From positions 372,001 to 436,000 of the forward strand of contig JBAJFG010000467.1 of NCBI GenBank assembly GCA_037903475.1: 64,000 nt of DNA, in the 5' to 3' direction. Below the pieces are notes generated by a model. It ran no database searches and was not told the DNA's origin. It saw only the letters and a list, made by a program, of their open reading frames with translations. Source of the stretch: Ancylostoma caninum (taxonomy: Eukaryota; Nematoda; Chromadorea; Rhabditida; Ancylostomatidae). How positions within the stretch are numbered: the stretch's first letter is position 1; the number at the start of each line of letters is the position of its first letter. This document shows, piece by piece, positions 13,401 through 25,100 of the stretch. Position numbers and translations under genes: made by a program.

Positions 13401-16400
13401 TTTGTGGCAGTCGTAATTAGTGAACTGCTATGCAGTGGTATACTAACGAATATTCAAGCATTCTACACAGGCACTGGACAGAGCAGATCTTCCCTCAACC
13501 TTTTTTAAAACGTGGCTGAAAAGTATGTACAACAAAAAGGACGGTACATAAGAAAAAGAAACTTCAATCAATATCAAGTGAATTCATACGAACATTTGGA
13601 AACGTCCTTGACGACCACAAAAGGCTAAATGATCAGTCTCAAGTTTGCGCAAGCAAAAATTCCTACCACGTGGGACCACGTGCTCAGGCGGTTGAGCACA
13701 GGACCCACGCGCGTTCAAATGCGCGTGTCCCACGTGACATATCACGCCAAAAGTGTAAGGTCGCGAATGTTTTAAAATCCGTAAATTCTGCTCATCTTAT
13801 TCAGGGGAAGAGCGCTCGCGTATAGTGCGTTTCGTAAGGCACGATAGTTGGAGAGATATTTGAGGAAGAAACATCCTTCCCATGTGCTCATGGTCTTCAG
13901 ACATTTGATTTGATGGACTCCATTCCATTCTAAAATAATTACTATCTGAGGTCGAATTCTGCTCAATTAGTTAGTAAGTTGAAGCAAACACCAAAATTCA
14001 AGAAAACCCACTGAAATGTACAGTGGAGGGTAATCATCATTGCACAGCAGGAAGGAAGTGCCGCGCCGTATTATCCTAGCGGAACGGCAGACCAGCTGGA
14101 TGTTGCGGTTCTGGGGCGTGGTTGGGGCGTGCTGCCTTCATTATTTCATCTGCCACTATCCCCCCTACCGAAGTGAATTCAGCATTCCAAAATTACCGAG
14201 CCCAGCTGACCTTCCGCGCCGCAAGCGTGGTGCGGCGCGGCACTTCTCTGTGTGGAGTGCAATATCGATTATCCTTGACTGTATGTTTTTATGATATAGA
14301 TAAGTGGAAAGAGAATGGAGTCTCGAGTTTTTCGATTTTCTCGAAAGCAGGATTTCGATATCCGAGTGTCAGCTCTCTACCAGTGATGTCTACAATATCA
14401 GTTTTGGTTTGGAACCTAGTACTGCTAAAAGCATTCGTGCTCTCTACGCTAACAACAGTAACCACTATTGCAGTAATTTTTTGCAAGTCACCCGATTTAG
14501 GATCTTGTTTCCTTGGGTATTTTGCATGGTGAAATTAATCTTGCGGAACTCAACGTTTCTGGAACTAACACAATTAGCATGGACGCTGTCATAAACAACA
14601 AAATGAACGAGCTCCTTGCAACGAGAGAACGTTGGAATTCACTTTGCACCAAAAAAAAAGTTCCTTATCTTGGGTACATTACGTAGGTTCTGAAGATATG
14701 TTTTCGTAAACTGCGGAATGACAAGTATGGCAGCAGTTTTCACGAAGAAAAAAACCTTGCCCTACTGGTTGTAAACTTGTTATTGTGTCTAGAATCACTT
14801 GTCTTCCTCATGAACACAAATTATTCGTAACTACAGTTCCAGTTTCTGAACAGCAGAATCGTACAAAAATATCACATCGAAGCGAAAGCGTGTTATAAGT
14901 AATAATCTCATGGCCGTCGACCTCGGATATTCTTGCATTTCTCGGGATTCCCTTGACCCTACGAAAAGAGAATTAGATCCAGTGCACAATTCTGAGTCGA
15001 ACGGTATAGGTTTCATGGGCGAATCTTTTCGTCTACAACGAAAAAAACAAGGAAGAGTTGTGCTCAGTGACTGAATCCTTGGGGGTCTCTCGGTGTGCAA
15101 TCAGGAGTTTTGAAAGGGGTTGAGTGGGGAATTTATTTTCCTATGCAAGACGAGCACGAATATCGTAGCCATTTTGCACCGTAACCCTATTTTTACATTG
15201 GTTACGGTAGGTTTACGGTAGGAGATTGAGAGAAAATGCCCATATCGAGTAGAAAACAGGGGTGGCTTGCAAAATAATGGTGGTTGTCGTGATCAGCGTC
15301 AAAAACCCCATTACGCAAAAATTGAGAGGGTTCCTTGAAGTACCATATCTACAGTACATCTACCGTAACCATTAAAAAAATGGGGTTACCGTGCAAAATT
15401 TATACGATATTCGTGTTCAGCACCTCGAATAACCCCCCTACGTGGAGTTTCAGACAAAATTTTTTTGAAGATTTTGAGGCCAGTAGAGTTGAATGGCGCG
15501 AATACTCACTCCTTTCCGAGAGCGCTACGTTTCGTTCGATTCTGAGTGAATCATCTGGACACATTTAACGAAAGAATGATGCAAACATTTCAATTATATA
15601 CAAATGCTCCGACTCGCTTACGGCGAGCTTCGCAACTGTATGCTTCATCCGTTTTGACGTATGGAAAGTAAAGGTAGCTGAGTACCAAGGTCCCGGGAAG
15701 CGGGCAAGTGCTCCGACTCGCCGGAGGCGATAGTCGAAACGCGCAACGGTCACATCCTATGTGAGATGGTGTAGCTGTCAGCAGAAACATCGTTACACCT
15801 GTAAATCCAGAGGGCATCATTGGTCGCCCAAAAATGCATTAAGAAAATCCGCAAATTTCTACCTGCGTACGAAGTATTTTTTGCCTACGCCAATTACGTG
15901 AACATTACAGACACTTCGTGTAATTCTTGCGAATCACGATAACTTCCGTAACCATAATGTCGTGTTTCAACTTCACATTTCAACTGTTTTCACAAGCCAG
16001 TGTTGTTAATATGCCATACGACTACATACAAATATATAAAAAAAATAAACCAAGATACAAACACACGCTACAAAGAATATTCTCCGGAACACATTCCTTC
16101 ACATATAACACTGCCTAAAGGACCTGAGCCTCTGCCAACCAGAAGATGCCCTCTTCTCGCCTCATTTATGGACACTGAAACATCAAATTCTAATATTTCA
16201 TTATAAATATCAAAATCATCAAAATCGCCTCCTTTGTGTACGTTGCGCGAGTAAGAAAAAAACGATTCTCGTCTAACGAAGTATATTGATGTCAGGTTCG
16301 TGAGGATGATGAAGAGCTGACTTTCAGATCGGCTAACTCCGCAAGCTATTGTAAAGGCTGAATGCTCGTTCTTCTATGAATCTGAGTTGAATTCAAGACA

Positions 16401-19400
16401 TATGCCAGAGTGTTCTGGTCAACGTCGTTCATCTTGTCCTTTTTGAGCTTTTTATCAAAGGAAACTTCCCTATTAGTAACAATTAATCAGTCTGTTGACA
16501 TTTTGATGCTAGGCGGCCTCCCTCTTTACTCGTGAACGCTCGCGGGGAAGTTTTGGTCTCTGGCTGGTTCCGCTCTCCTGAAGTGAGTTTAATTCGTTGA
16601 AATAGGTGTACTATTTTCTGAAAATAACTCATCTCGAGCAGCAATAAAAGGTAATGGCAATTATTGTGGGATACTACACATTTTGCTGGAGAGACTCGCC
16701 CACTTCGGACGAACGGGAAGCCTAGAACCTGTCCGGGAACCTTCATGAATATGGGCACTGGTGACAACCCAAGACCGAGCTTCGCAACCCACCATTCCAA
16801 TAGCCGAGTAAGGGTCGACAAGCGTGCCTACGTTTCGTCCTTGATCCTCCCTCACGGGCATGTGCGTGAGCTGGTGACAAAGCCTTGCTGGGTGTGGACG
16901 AATCCGGACCGCTACAATCCAGTTGCTGCTGCGCACAAGGCCGCAGAGTGGCAGCAAGCGCTGTCGCTGTGGCCTCAATTGCCACCGCTACGCGTGCTCA
17001 AGAGGGTGCACATTCCTAAGTGTCAGTGACTGACGCAGGAAACGGGGAGGGTAGAGGGAGGCGCGCCGAGGGATCGCTGAATTTTTGAAAAAAAAATGAA
17101 GTAGTTGAAAACTTGGCCTTTTTTATTTTTAATTATTCATCTTTATCCTTTTTTAACATTTATTATTGACTATTCAACAGTTTTACTATTACTTTTCTTC
17201 CTCCACATGGATCTCAGAGGTGACGGGGTTGCCACTTTTTTCCCATGCTTCTTGTCTTCCACTCCTACGTCCTAATAAAAGTCCTAGTAAACCTAGTCAA
17301 GCGAGCATTTGTTAGAAGTATCCTCTATAAGCTTAAAGGCAGAGGGCCACCTCGTTCTGCCTGTTGGATTTACCAACATATCCTAGACCTTCTCATCATG
17401 TTGATCCCTGGGATGTACATCAACAGGCACAGAAGCAACGAAATCCCCATTTTTGAAAGGCTCATACTGCATAAAAATTTGGCGCCCGGAGGCGGATCGC
17501 TCCAAGCAGTGCTGGCTGCCTACCACGGCTGCCGCGTCGGTCAACGAGTCTTGGCGTGTTCAATCGATAAGATCAACGGCTTCACATGTCAACTCGGGTT
17601 GGCAAACTGTTACAGACCCTGTCCTGGAAGACAGGTTTATAGACCATTCTGAGACAATTTATGTATACCGTTGGAACCATCGCGCCGAATAGATGCAGAA
17701 TCTGCTGTTAGCTGAACTACGAAAATGAGGTGGACCCCTGCCTTTAAGTCCAATAAAAATTGTCGGTCTACTAACGTTGCGGCCTATACTCTCGTACGAG
17801 AACTTTTCTTTAAATCTCGAGTGATAATGATGCAACCAATATGATTTTTAACATGTTAGCACGAATGAGAATATTTGGAAACGTATCAGTACTGGTGTCC
17901 ACACTGACCAATTTTGGACGCCTGACGAGACCTCAAACGTCCTAGTGAATTTTCCGAAATTGCCACAATGTACATATTTAACAGAGATTTCAGTCAACGG
18001 TAATTTTGGGAGATAGAAGAATTCTATACGATTTACAGGGAGCGTCAATTACGATCACTACTCCCGCAGCCTTGACCGCCGTGGTACGCACGCGGCGCTG
18101 GCGAGGCAGCACACGAAATCCACAGCATCCAGCAGCGTCACGTAGGAGGTGCCAAGCTCCAGGCCGCGGGGGTAGTATCGTGATTGATGTCCCCTGTAGA
18201 TGCGAAAAGTTTCACTAATAATTCTTCTTTCCTCAAGAAGTAGGAAACTAGGAAACATCAGGTGAAAAGTGGTTTCGCCTCCATATGCTGCCACTCCCAT
18301 TTCGTTACTTGTAGGGAAACTTAGTGCAAGGAATACGTGGGCTGTGGGACCAGAATGCGACAACTCTTGATCCTAGTGGATCTTCGATGAGGCAGAAATG
18401 TCAAATCTAAGCTTCTATCCGCGACCATAAGTCGCAACCTGTATCAGATTTTCATGTAGGAGACAGACTGCATCTCAAGCACTGAGATTAGTGATTCCAT
18501 GTCATCTCTTTCAGTTGCAAGCGATGTACTTCAAGACGGATAGATGCCCTATCGAAGCCACGGCTGACATGCACTTCTGCGCAGCTCAGGGCAGGGATCA
18601 CACGGAGGTACGCCAACAGATGTTCCTAATTAGCTTCGCTTTCTTGAGAATACGTTGTTTTGATATTCAGTGGCTCCCTCTTGAAAATGTGACCTATCTG
18701 CGGCTGTGACTAACCAAACTTGGCTTTAGAGCTCTAATGCCTCTCTAAATTTCCTCCTTGCTGAAAAGAAGCATTTTCCTCTTTCTTTTATTCCGAATTC
18801 TCTTAGAATGTCCCCCCCCCCTCTACTATATTTAGTCAATCACTCCTGCATCAAAGACCCCCCATCTACTCTGCCGCGCTGCACCACCTACGCGGCGAAG
18901 TAGGCCAGTTGGGCGGTGTTTTTCACCGTTTTGTTTGTGTCTTTGTCCGGTGTGAAGTCCTTAAAAAATATATGGATGAAAATGTAAGCAAACACATCAA
19001 AATCGTCAGCACCTACCAACAACGACGCACAGCTGGTCTACCGCGTCGCATAGGTGATGCGACGCGGCATTCCAAACAAGCGGTATTCTGTGATTGAAGA
19101 GTGATTTAACGGCACTGTTGACCGGCCCTGGCAATGCACGATTAGTTACTTCCATAAGCAATGGTGGTTCCAGAGAAACCTGCAAACCTTATGCTCATAA
19201 TTCCAGTGCTGTCGAAGAAATGGAGTCACGACAACGCTAGCCGGCACTAAATGTCTCACCTTCTGCGACCAGCGGCCAGACAGGTACTAACGCTTTCCTC
19301 CCGGACCGCACTAAAGCACTCGTTCACTTCGCTTACTTTCAGAATAACAAAGCTGGACTACTCCTATGTTCCATGTTATGATCGCTTTGAGCAGATGAAA

Positions 19401-19457
19401 CAGTGCTTCTACAACGAAATTCGAGAGAAAGCGAGCCGACAATATGGAAGTAGATAG
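7418..19457 (+). CDS. Secreted cysteine-rich DB-module protein (seven exons, about 251 aa)
   Basis: Exons: 7418-7468, 11362-11511, 11573-11746, 11803-11898, 18515-18607, 19207-19283, 19343-19457 (stop TAG); all junctions are GT-AG and in phase. Exon 1 encodes a signal-peptide-like start (MIPRLLICSLLVRF). Exon 2 is Cys-rich, beginning CLTSGVCG and holding eight cysteines. Exon 3 is a charged, Ser/Pro-containing linker. Exons 4-7 form a DB module (nematode-restricted Pfam family): NPNFIFRQCCEQRGLPDAC, then CHFNSYTRSA, CAAQGRDHTE, CCRRNGV, CLTFCDQRP and LDYSYVPCYDRFEQMKQCF. The family's function is unknown; the proteins are typically extracellular. Exons 2-7 are firm. Exon 1 lies 3.9 kb upstream and is joined because it fits in phase and supplies the only secretion signal nearby; an extra small exon is possible. 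Intron 4 (6.6 kb) is full of transposons. Confidence 0.8.
7469..11361 (+). other. Intron 1 of the DB-module gene (inferred)
   Basis: A 3.9-kb stretch with no recognised coding exon. It contains a repeat half at 9073-9150, shared in inverted orientation with 16673-16757 (both carry an ACGGGAAGC-like or GCTTCCCGT stretch and CTTCATGAATA or TATTCATGAAG), and a possible LINE 3' tail near 10620-11000. If exon 1 is wrongly joined, this is intergenic. Confidence 0.4.
10620..11000. repeat. Possible 3' end of a non-LTR retrotransposon
   Basis: A compact GC-rich block (10680-10950) ends in AAATAGATAAATAAATAAAC, the type of short A-rich tandem tail left by RTE-like LINEs. No reverse-transcriptase frame is present, so this is a weak call; a plain dispersed repeat is the alternative. 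Similar ATAA tails occur near 45110 and 55030. Confidence 0.3.
12328..13174. mobile_element. Tc1/mariner-like non-autonomous element (847 bp, TA target site)
   Basis: Terminal inverted repeats of about 38-40 bp: left CAGTGGCGGCCACATGTTTA, right (complement) CAGTGGCGGTCACATATCCA, then GCACGC and CGATTTYGGRC in both. A TA dinucleotide flanks each end (12326-12327 and 13175-13176). The end sequence resembles Tc1-type termini. No DDE transposase frame survives. It lies in intron 4 of the DB-module gene. Confidence 0.85.
13295..13776. repeat. TIR repeat, TTAACA..ATTCGCGAC family, long copy
   Basis: Left end TTAACAGATTCGCGACA; right end (complement) TTTTAAAACATTCGCGACC. The terminal 60-70 bases at each side match the short copy at 41525-41646; about 250 bp of extra sequence sits in the middle, and CACGTGGGACCACGTG palindromes lie near the right arm. 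Either the long copy carries an insertion or the short one an internal deletion. Confidence 0.65.
14039..14263. repeat. Short TIR repeat (GAAGTGCCGCGCCG arms)
   Basis: Both ends read ATTGCAC inwards, then GAAGTGCCGCGCCG after a short gap; the 225-bp unit could fold into a stem. No target duplication is obvious. Confidence 0.55.
15130..15500. repeat. Dispersed 'TTCGTGTTCAGC' repeat, two modules
   Basis: Contains GATATTCGTGTTCAGCACCT followed by AATAACCCCC, GGAGTTTCAGACAAAATTTT, then TTGAAGATTTTGAGGCCAG. The same order occurs at 31400-31470 and 31810-31930 in intron 1 of GRWD1. An inverted partner (GACGAGCACGAATATCGTAG) starts near 15150, so this copy is itself fold-back. Confidence 0.65.
16673..16757. 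repeat. Inverted copy of the repeat at 9073-9150
   Basis: Shares GCTGGAGAGACTCGCCCAC, GAACGGGAAGC and CTTCATGAATA with the complement of 9073-9150. It sits in a longer GC-rich block (16660-17040) with an open frame on both strands that I do not recognise. Confidence 0.6.
17337..17743. mobile_element. piggyBac-like MITE (407 bp, TTAA target)
   Basis: TTAA lies at both borders (17333-17336 and 17744-17747). TIRs: left AGGCAGAGGGCCACCTCGTT, right (complement) AGGCAGGGGTCCACCTCATT. Its interior matches the element at 36003-36424 (both have GAGATCAACGGCTTCAC or AAGATCAACGGCTTCAC). No transposase. Confidence 0.8.
18036..18196. mobile_element. Tc1/mariner-like MITE (161 bp, TA target)
   Basis: TIRs of about 38 bp: left CAGGGAGCGTCAATTACGAT, right (complement) CAGGGGACATCAATCACGAT, both continuing CTACTCCCGC or ACTACCCCCGC. 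TA flanks each end (18034-18035 and 18197-18198). It resembles, at its tips, the elements at 30195 and 43952. Confidence 0.8.
18851..19093. mobile_element. MITE, TCACAGAATACCGC family, copy 1
   Basis: Right end (complement) TCACAGAATACCGC and left end TCAAAGACCCCCCATCTACT; the inner arms continue GCCGCGCTGCACC or GCCGCGTCGCATC. The copy at 49487-49757 has the same plan with better-conserved ends. It is in intron 5 of the DB-module gene. Confidence 0.65.
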
Positions 19458-22122
19458 AAAGATCATGATCTGTGTAAATACTATCTCTGGATTGTATAGG
19501 GACATCTCCTCAAAATCATTTATTATAAAACCATTAATTTAACACGATATGAATAATTCTTTGATTACGAACCTTACATCATTGACTATGTTTTAGTATG
19601 TTTTACAAATATTAGGTTATCGCACAAGTCCCCGCGCTTCTTCTTCGAAGTCTGAAGTTGCATGAGAGAGGAGCCCGTAGTTGATGGGGACGGTTATTGT
19701 GGATTCGCAGGTAAGCTCCGAGCCTTGTGGTTAGGCTCGCCCACTCGGATTTTCCATGTCATTCGGGGGCAAGTTGTGCCAACCTCGAGCGCTTTCGCCA
19801 GCTATCATGACTTATAATAATGGGCTTAGTCTGTTTTCATGTCTGTCTGTATGTATGTTTGTCAGACCGTTACGAAATTCTACATATGGTCAGTGATCGT
19901 GATTGTGAGATCATATAAAAGCCTAGGAATGGGTGTGGTGTGGTTGAGTGGGGTTGGGATGAGATCGAGGTGAAGGTTGGACAATGTGCAATGGGTACGT
20001 CAATGGAGTCAATACAGAAGGGCTGCGCCGGCGGCCAAAAGTGGAGGGACGGGTCCAACGTTGTGATAAGGCTCCGCCGGCACTCAAACGTGGAGGAGTC
20101 GGGTCCAACGGTGTGAAAAGGGTGCGCCGGCGCCCAGAAGTGGGGGAGCCGGGTTCACTGGTGTGGTAAGGGTGCGCCGGCGCTCAGAAGTGGGGGAGAC
20201 GGGTCCACCACTGTGATAAGGGTGCGCCGGCGCCCAAAGGTGGGGAAAGGCATGACGGTCCAGCGTTGTGATAAGGACGCCCGCGTCCAGAAAAGGAAGT
20301 TCGTCACGACCTAGGTAAATTTCTTCATGAATGGTGCCCTGGCACCCGTTCCGGCAATTCCTTCTACCTATGTGACCTATGTGCACGTATTCCAATCCGT
20401 ATTCCCCTCCTCAATCCAGTCCATTTGTATCTGAATCGACCCCACCCTTCACTCTGTTTTTATACATGAGCAGACTCTTATCACTTGAGTTATCACAACA
20501 ACCAGCTAAAGATAGATTATTTCAACAGAGCATTTCCACTGAATCGGCTACGTCCAATTAACAACGGCCACTAGGGTCAATTAAAAGAAATTACTTCTCC
20601 CACGGGGAGGAAGGCTACCGCTCACGCGATCGAGAGCTTTCCAAAAGTCGATGAACCTACTCGGGAGGATACAGGATCTACTAAATCTGTCCACCTTTTT
20701 TTCTGCATCGTATGCGGAGTATGCGAGGGAAGCGAGCATCAGCAGAAGTCTGGAAGTCCGGCGTTAGTCGGACGGCCAGACTGGTAATTTATAATCCGTA
20801 CAGTGCACAAGCGCTTCGAGCCGCATCACTGTCTTTTCACCAACTGCGAAAGTGTAGAAGCTGTGTTCTTGCCCTGCTGATATTCCTATCTCTAATGCTT
20901 CACGTGTCACTAAAATTGAGTTTTTCTGAGAATGATGAGGATATGTATGCCTGTGTAACAAGAAAGATCTAACCATGATTGATTGTATAGGATGATAATG
21001 ATTATAAATCTAGCGTATGCGTATCCGACATGTCCTAGCGCACACAATGAATCCACTCTTGCTCGGAGCGACCACTAAGGATCCAACGCAGATTGTTCCC
21101 TGTGCCCAACAACATAGAGTCCTTGTAGGAAAGAGACGGATCGCGCGTGCGGTTTCACAGCGTCGCAACTTGATCCTCTCATTTGGAATGTGCTGTCTTC
21201 GCGTCCATCGTTGAAGTCCCACTACGTTCCTGCAGTCACGAAATCTCTCTACCTTTCTGACAATGAGAAGGACACTCGTCCCGACCACGGCAAATCAGCC
21301 TCAAACGCTCATGTACAAGTACTACCAGTGGATGCTAGCACGCCATTCAATGCAGATTATGTGGTGGAATGTGAGAATTTGTAAGATTTTCACTAAGTAT
21401 ACCAGGACACAAGTAAGAAAAATCAATATCACTTGCAATCCCGTGTTCCACCATTTCTCGACAGTTGACTGAAACTAACTAGTGAACTCTTTCAAATGAA
21501 AGTTTATTTAATACATCCTCAATCCGTACAACCAAGGACCACATTTGCAAGGCCCCCGAATCACTACCATCATCTCTACACTTCATTAATGGGATGTTCG
21601 TTTTTTTTTTATTTCGCTGTGAGCCTAAAAGTTAGTAGAAGCAGCGTCAATTGGATGTTTCATTACATATTTTCTTTACCACGCGATTATTTTTGAGACA
21701 TTCGAAACTTCTGAAGACGTAGAACCCCAGTGAGGTGTTCCCCAAAATCGCAAACAAAAACACTAGCACAAAGTAGGATCCAAATGATTAGTAATAAGCA
21801 ACCAGTAAAATATACATTGTAGTAAAGAATTCAACTAAGCTCGCGTAAGCTGTGGAGTAGCTATAGTGCAGTTCCGGCCCTGCAATCCAGCTGAATCCTC
21901 AATTTTCAACAACTACTGCGATACTAATGTGGCATACGTAATGTGCAAAATTACAGGAAGAAGAAACAAATCGTTGAAGAATCGGAGCGACAATCACCGC
22001 CAACCGGATAAATATCACCCGCAATCACAACATCACGGACGATTTCTGACAATATATGCTTCTAAAGTTGACAGAATACATACAAATTTCAAATATGGGA
22101 CAAATACATGTTACATGCGCTT
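19458..22122. other. Convergent intergenic region, repeats only
   Basis: Lies between the 3' ends of the DB-module gene (plus) and the TMUB-family gene (minus). It holds the 50-bp minisatellite at 20015-20280. GC-rich open frames near 20700-20970 and 21010-21390 have no recognised product or splice context. Confidence 0.5.
20015..20280. repeat. GC-rich 50-bp minisatellite, about five units
   Basis: Unit core GTGCGCCGGCGCCC, then AGAAGTGGGGGAG, CGGGTCCAAC and GTGTGATAAGG. Copies begin near 20023, 20073, 20125, 20175 and 20225. Each unit contains the palindrome GCGCCGGCGC (or a one-base variant), so single strands could form regularly spaced hairpins. Confidence 0.85.
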
Positions 22123-25100
22123 TCACCGATCAGCACTAGCAGAAATACCAACTGGTCTATCTACCGGACGAGGCTCAGCGAGCTGTTCTCTACTTCGACA
22201 TACCACGAAGAAGAAGTAAAGAGTTAACAGGACAAGAAGGCCGAGAGCTGTGTGGTCACAGAGTTGTGGAAAGGCGTACACGAAACCCCAAACAGCAACA
22301 AACTGGCCTGAAAGGAAAGCACCTTCAGAGGAGTAAATGCTTTTACTAGCGGCGAGATTAATAACACAAATTAAAAAAGAGGGAAATTAGAGAAATATAA
22401 TCATTCTAAAACATAACCAAACCAAAAAACCTCAAGTTCTACTGTGTCGACAAAGGAATGACGACACTGTATTAACAGAAGCAGACAACGAAATTTACCT
22501 GCGAATATCCAAAGAAGGTAGTCTCCCAGACAAAGTCGCTGGGGCGGAACTCTTGCAGCTGCATCAGCTGCACGATCCAGCGGAGAGGTTTCATCTGCAT
22601 TCCCTTCTCTATATATTGCAGAGAGAAGTCTGTAAAAACAATTAGGTCCTCAAAGTCAGACGATCTGAAATCACCTCTATGTCACGGCTAATTAGCATAG
22701 GGGTAGTGACGTGGTGATAGACATATTGCGAGGTTCCACTGAGGAAACAGACAGCTGCTTACCTGCGATATGCTCTACGAACGACCCCTGGTTGTGTGGT
22801 ATCCTCGGCCTGTCGATCGAACAGGAATCGAACGATCGCATCCAAAGGCAGACCAATGATAGGAAAACGGTAAGTATACAGCAACAACGCTACAGCCCAA
22901 CGAGGATAGCGGAACTCTGAAGAACCACACACAAATATAACAGCTTATTCCACAGCCAGCAGAAAAAAGAATTCTCTGCACCCACCATTAGCCTCTTGTC
23001 TGTTATTAGATGTAGTTGTCGCAGTAGTCCGCGTAGTATCTCGGTGTCTCAGTTGAGTAGCGGTAGTTACCGGCTGAGAAGTGGATGGTCCCTGGAGAAA
23101 TGGCAGATGAAAGTGAGGGGAAATTAACGAAAATTGACGAACTGACTTGTGTCGAGTAAGGCGTATTACTTATATGACAGTGAACAACACAACCATCACG
23201 TAGGCCATATGAAGCTAGCGTTCTAGAATCTTCACGGAGCAGTTGACCTGAACAAACCACCATTTTTTTCTTCAAAAGCTCACATTGTCTTCGGTATTCG
23301 TGATATCTACAAAGAGCATCGATGGAAGTGCACTTTTCGTGGAATCACGCTCAAAAGCCGCTTGCGCTGGACACGTCACCGTGATAGCGAACCATGAGTT
23401 TTCTTAGCAGCTAATTTGTTTCCTTCGTAGTTGGCATCAGTTTGAAAAAAAAACATCGAGAAAACCCTGATTAGCTATAACGACGGCGATCGATCGATGT
23501 TGCCGTGCACCATGCTTCCCGTGTCTGCGAAAAAAGCATTTCCATCGACGCTCAATGCATATTAAAGAAAAACCTTTGCCGGACAATGGGCACGAATTAC
23601 ATCAGTGTACAGCAACAACAAGTGAAGGAAAGATGGTAGCAGCAAAATTAATAACCTGTTATAGTAGCACACACGAACACCGAAATCGACATGTAACAGA
23701 GAACTTCACAAGAAGATCTGCCAAAAATATGGCGAGATTATTATATTTCATTGAATTTTCGCATGTTTCACGCTATTCCACCATTAGATGTAACTCCTAC
23801 CCTCTCCAAACCGCGGAAACTGGTAAGAAAAAAGATTTCCGATGGCGATATCCCTGGGTTCATAATGGAAAAAGTTGTGGCCGCCCATTAGAGAAAGTAA
23901 TTCTTAAGTAAACCATTCTAAAGGTATCAAGAGAAATTTCAAGGAAAAAACTCTCATAGACAGAAAATCAAACTCGACTGGAAGCATTTTGAACCGCAAC
24001 AGCATGTATAGGAAACTCCAAACGTACGTAGACAAGAGTCGAGATCGCGGCGCGGCTCTCATAGACAGAAGCGCAGGCGCACACTGTGTTGAACTCCCGT
24101 GACTCTGCCCAAGAGAGCCGCGTCGCGGTCCTGACTCTTGACTGCGCCCGTTTAAAGTTTTCTGCATGTATCGATGAAAGGAAAATCGCAAAAATTGACA
24201 GTGCCACAATTAGCATTAATTACGCTTCCAAGGACAAATACCTCACACTGATCATCATTGAACTTCTCTCTTTTCAAAACAAAATACGAGAACCACAATT
24301 AGTGAGAACAGTGTTGAAATATAAAAAGACTGACCTTGGTATATTAACCTCACCACACGACCAGCCGCAACAGCATCACCAAAATGTACACTGGAAAGGT
24401 GATTCATTAGCACCTGGTTCTTCGTCCTCCGGCACCGCTGAACTAGTTGAACACAATACTGATTCCTCACCTTTTGAATTTGCCTATGGTATCTGTCATA
24501 GTTGTACGAGCATCTCTCTGAGTGTCGTCCAGGAATTTCAAACGAATGACTGAATCTCCTTCGACTTCAACAGGGTTTTCAACTTGTGGTGGGAGCTCCA
24601 CGATATGCGATTCTTAACATAAGAATAAATAGATACGATAAAGAGTGGTAGAAAACAACTACCTTCTGCTTTTTCAGCATCATTCGATGTACTCGCAGGA
24701 GCATTCCCTACATCTGAGCTAGAGTGATGTTCAACACTGGGTACTTGCGCTTCAGCCTGGAAAGTTCGAAGCGCATAGAATTTTTGTATTATATGCTGTA
24801 CAGTTCCGACAAACCTCATTGGGATCGAGTTCATCATTCACAACGCTGATATTCATAGGCATCACAATATTAGTGATTCCCTGCGGACGCTGACCCTCCA
24901 CTGTGAAGTTGTTACTATTCAACTCTCCACCGATAGAAGAAACACCGACAGCAGAAACTCCCAACGAAGCGCCACCAGATGCCCCGGGTACCACATCCAT
25001 TGTTCCTGAGGAAGTGCTTCCGACTTGAAGACCTCTATAAAAAAAAGCATTCGCACTACTACGATCACATCTACTAGAATTTCATTTCGAGAACATTACA

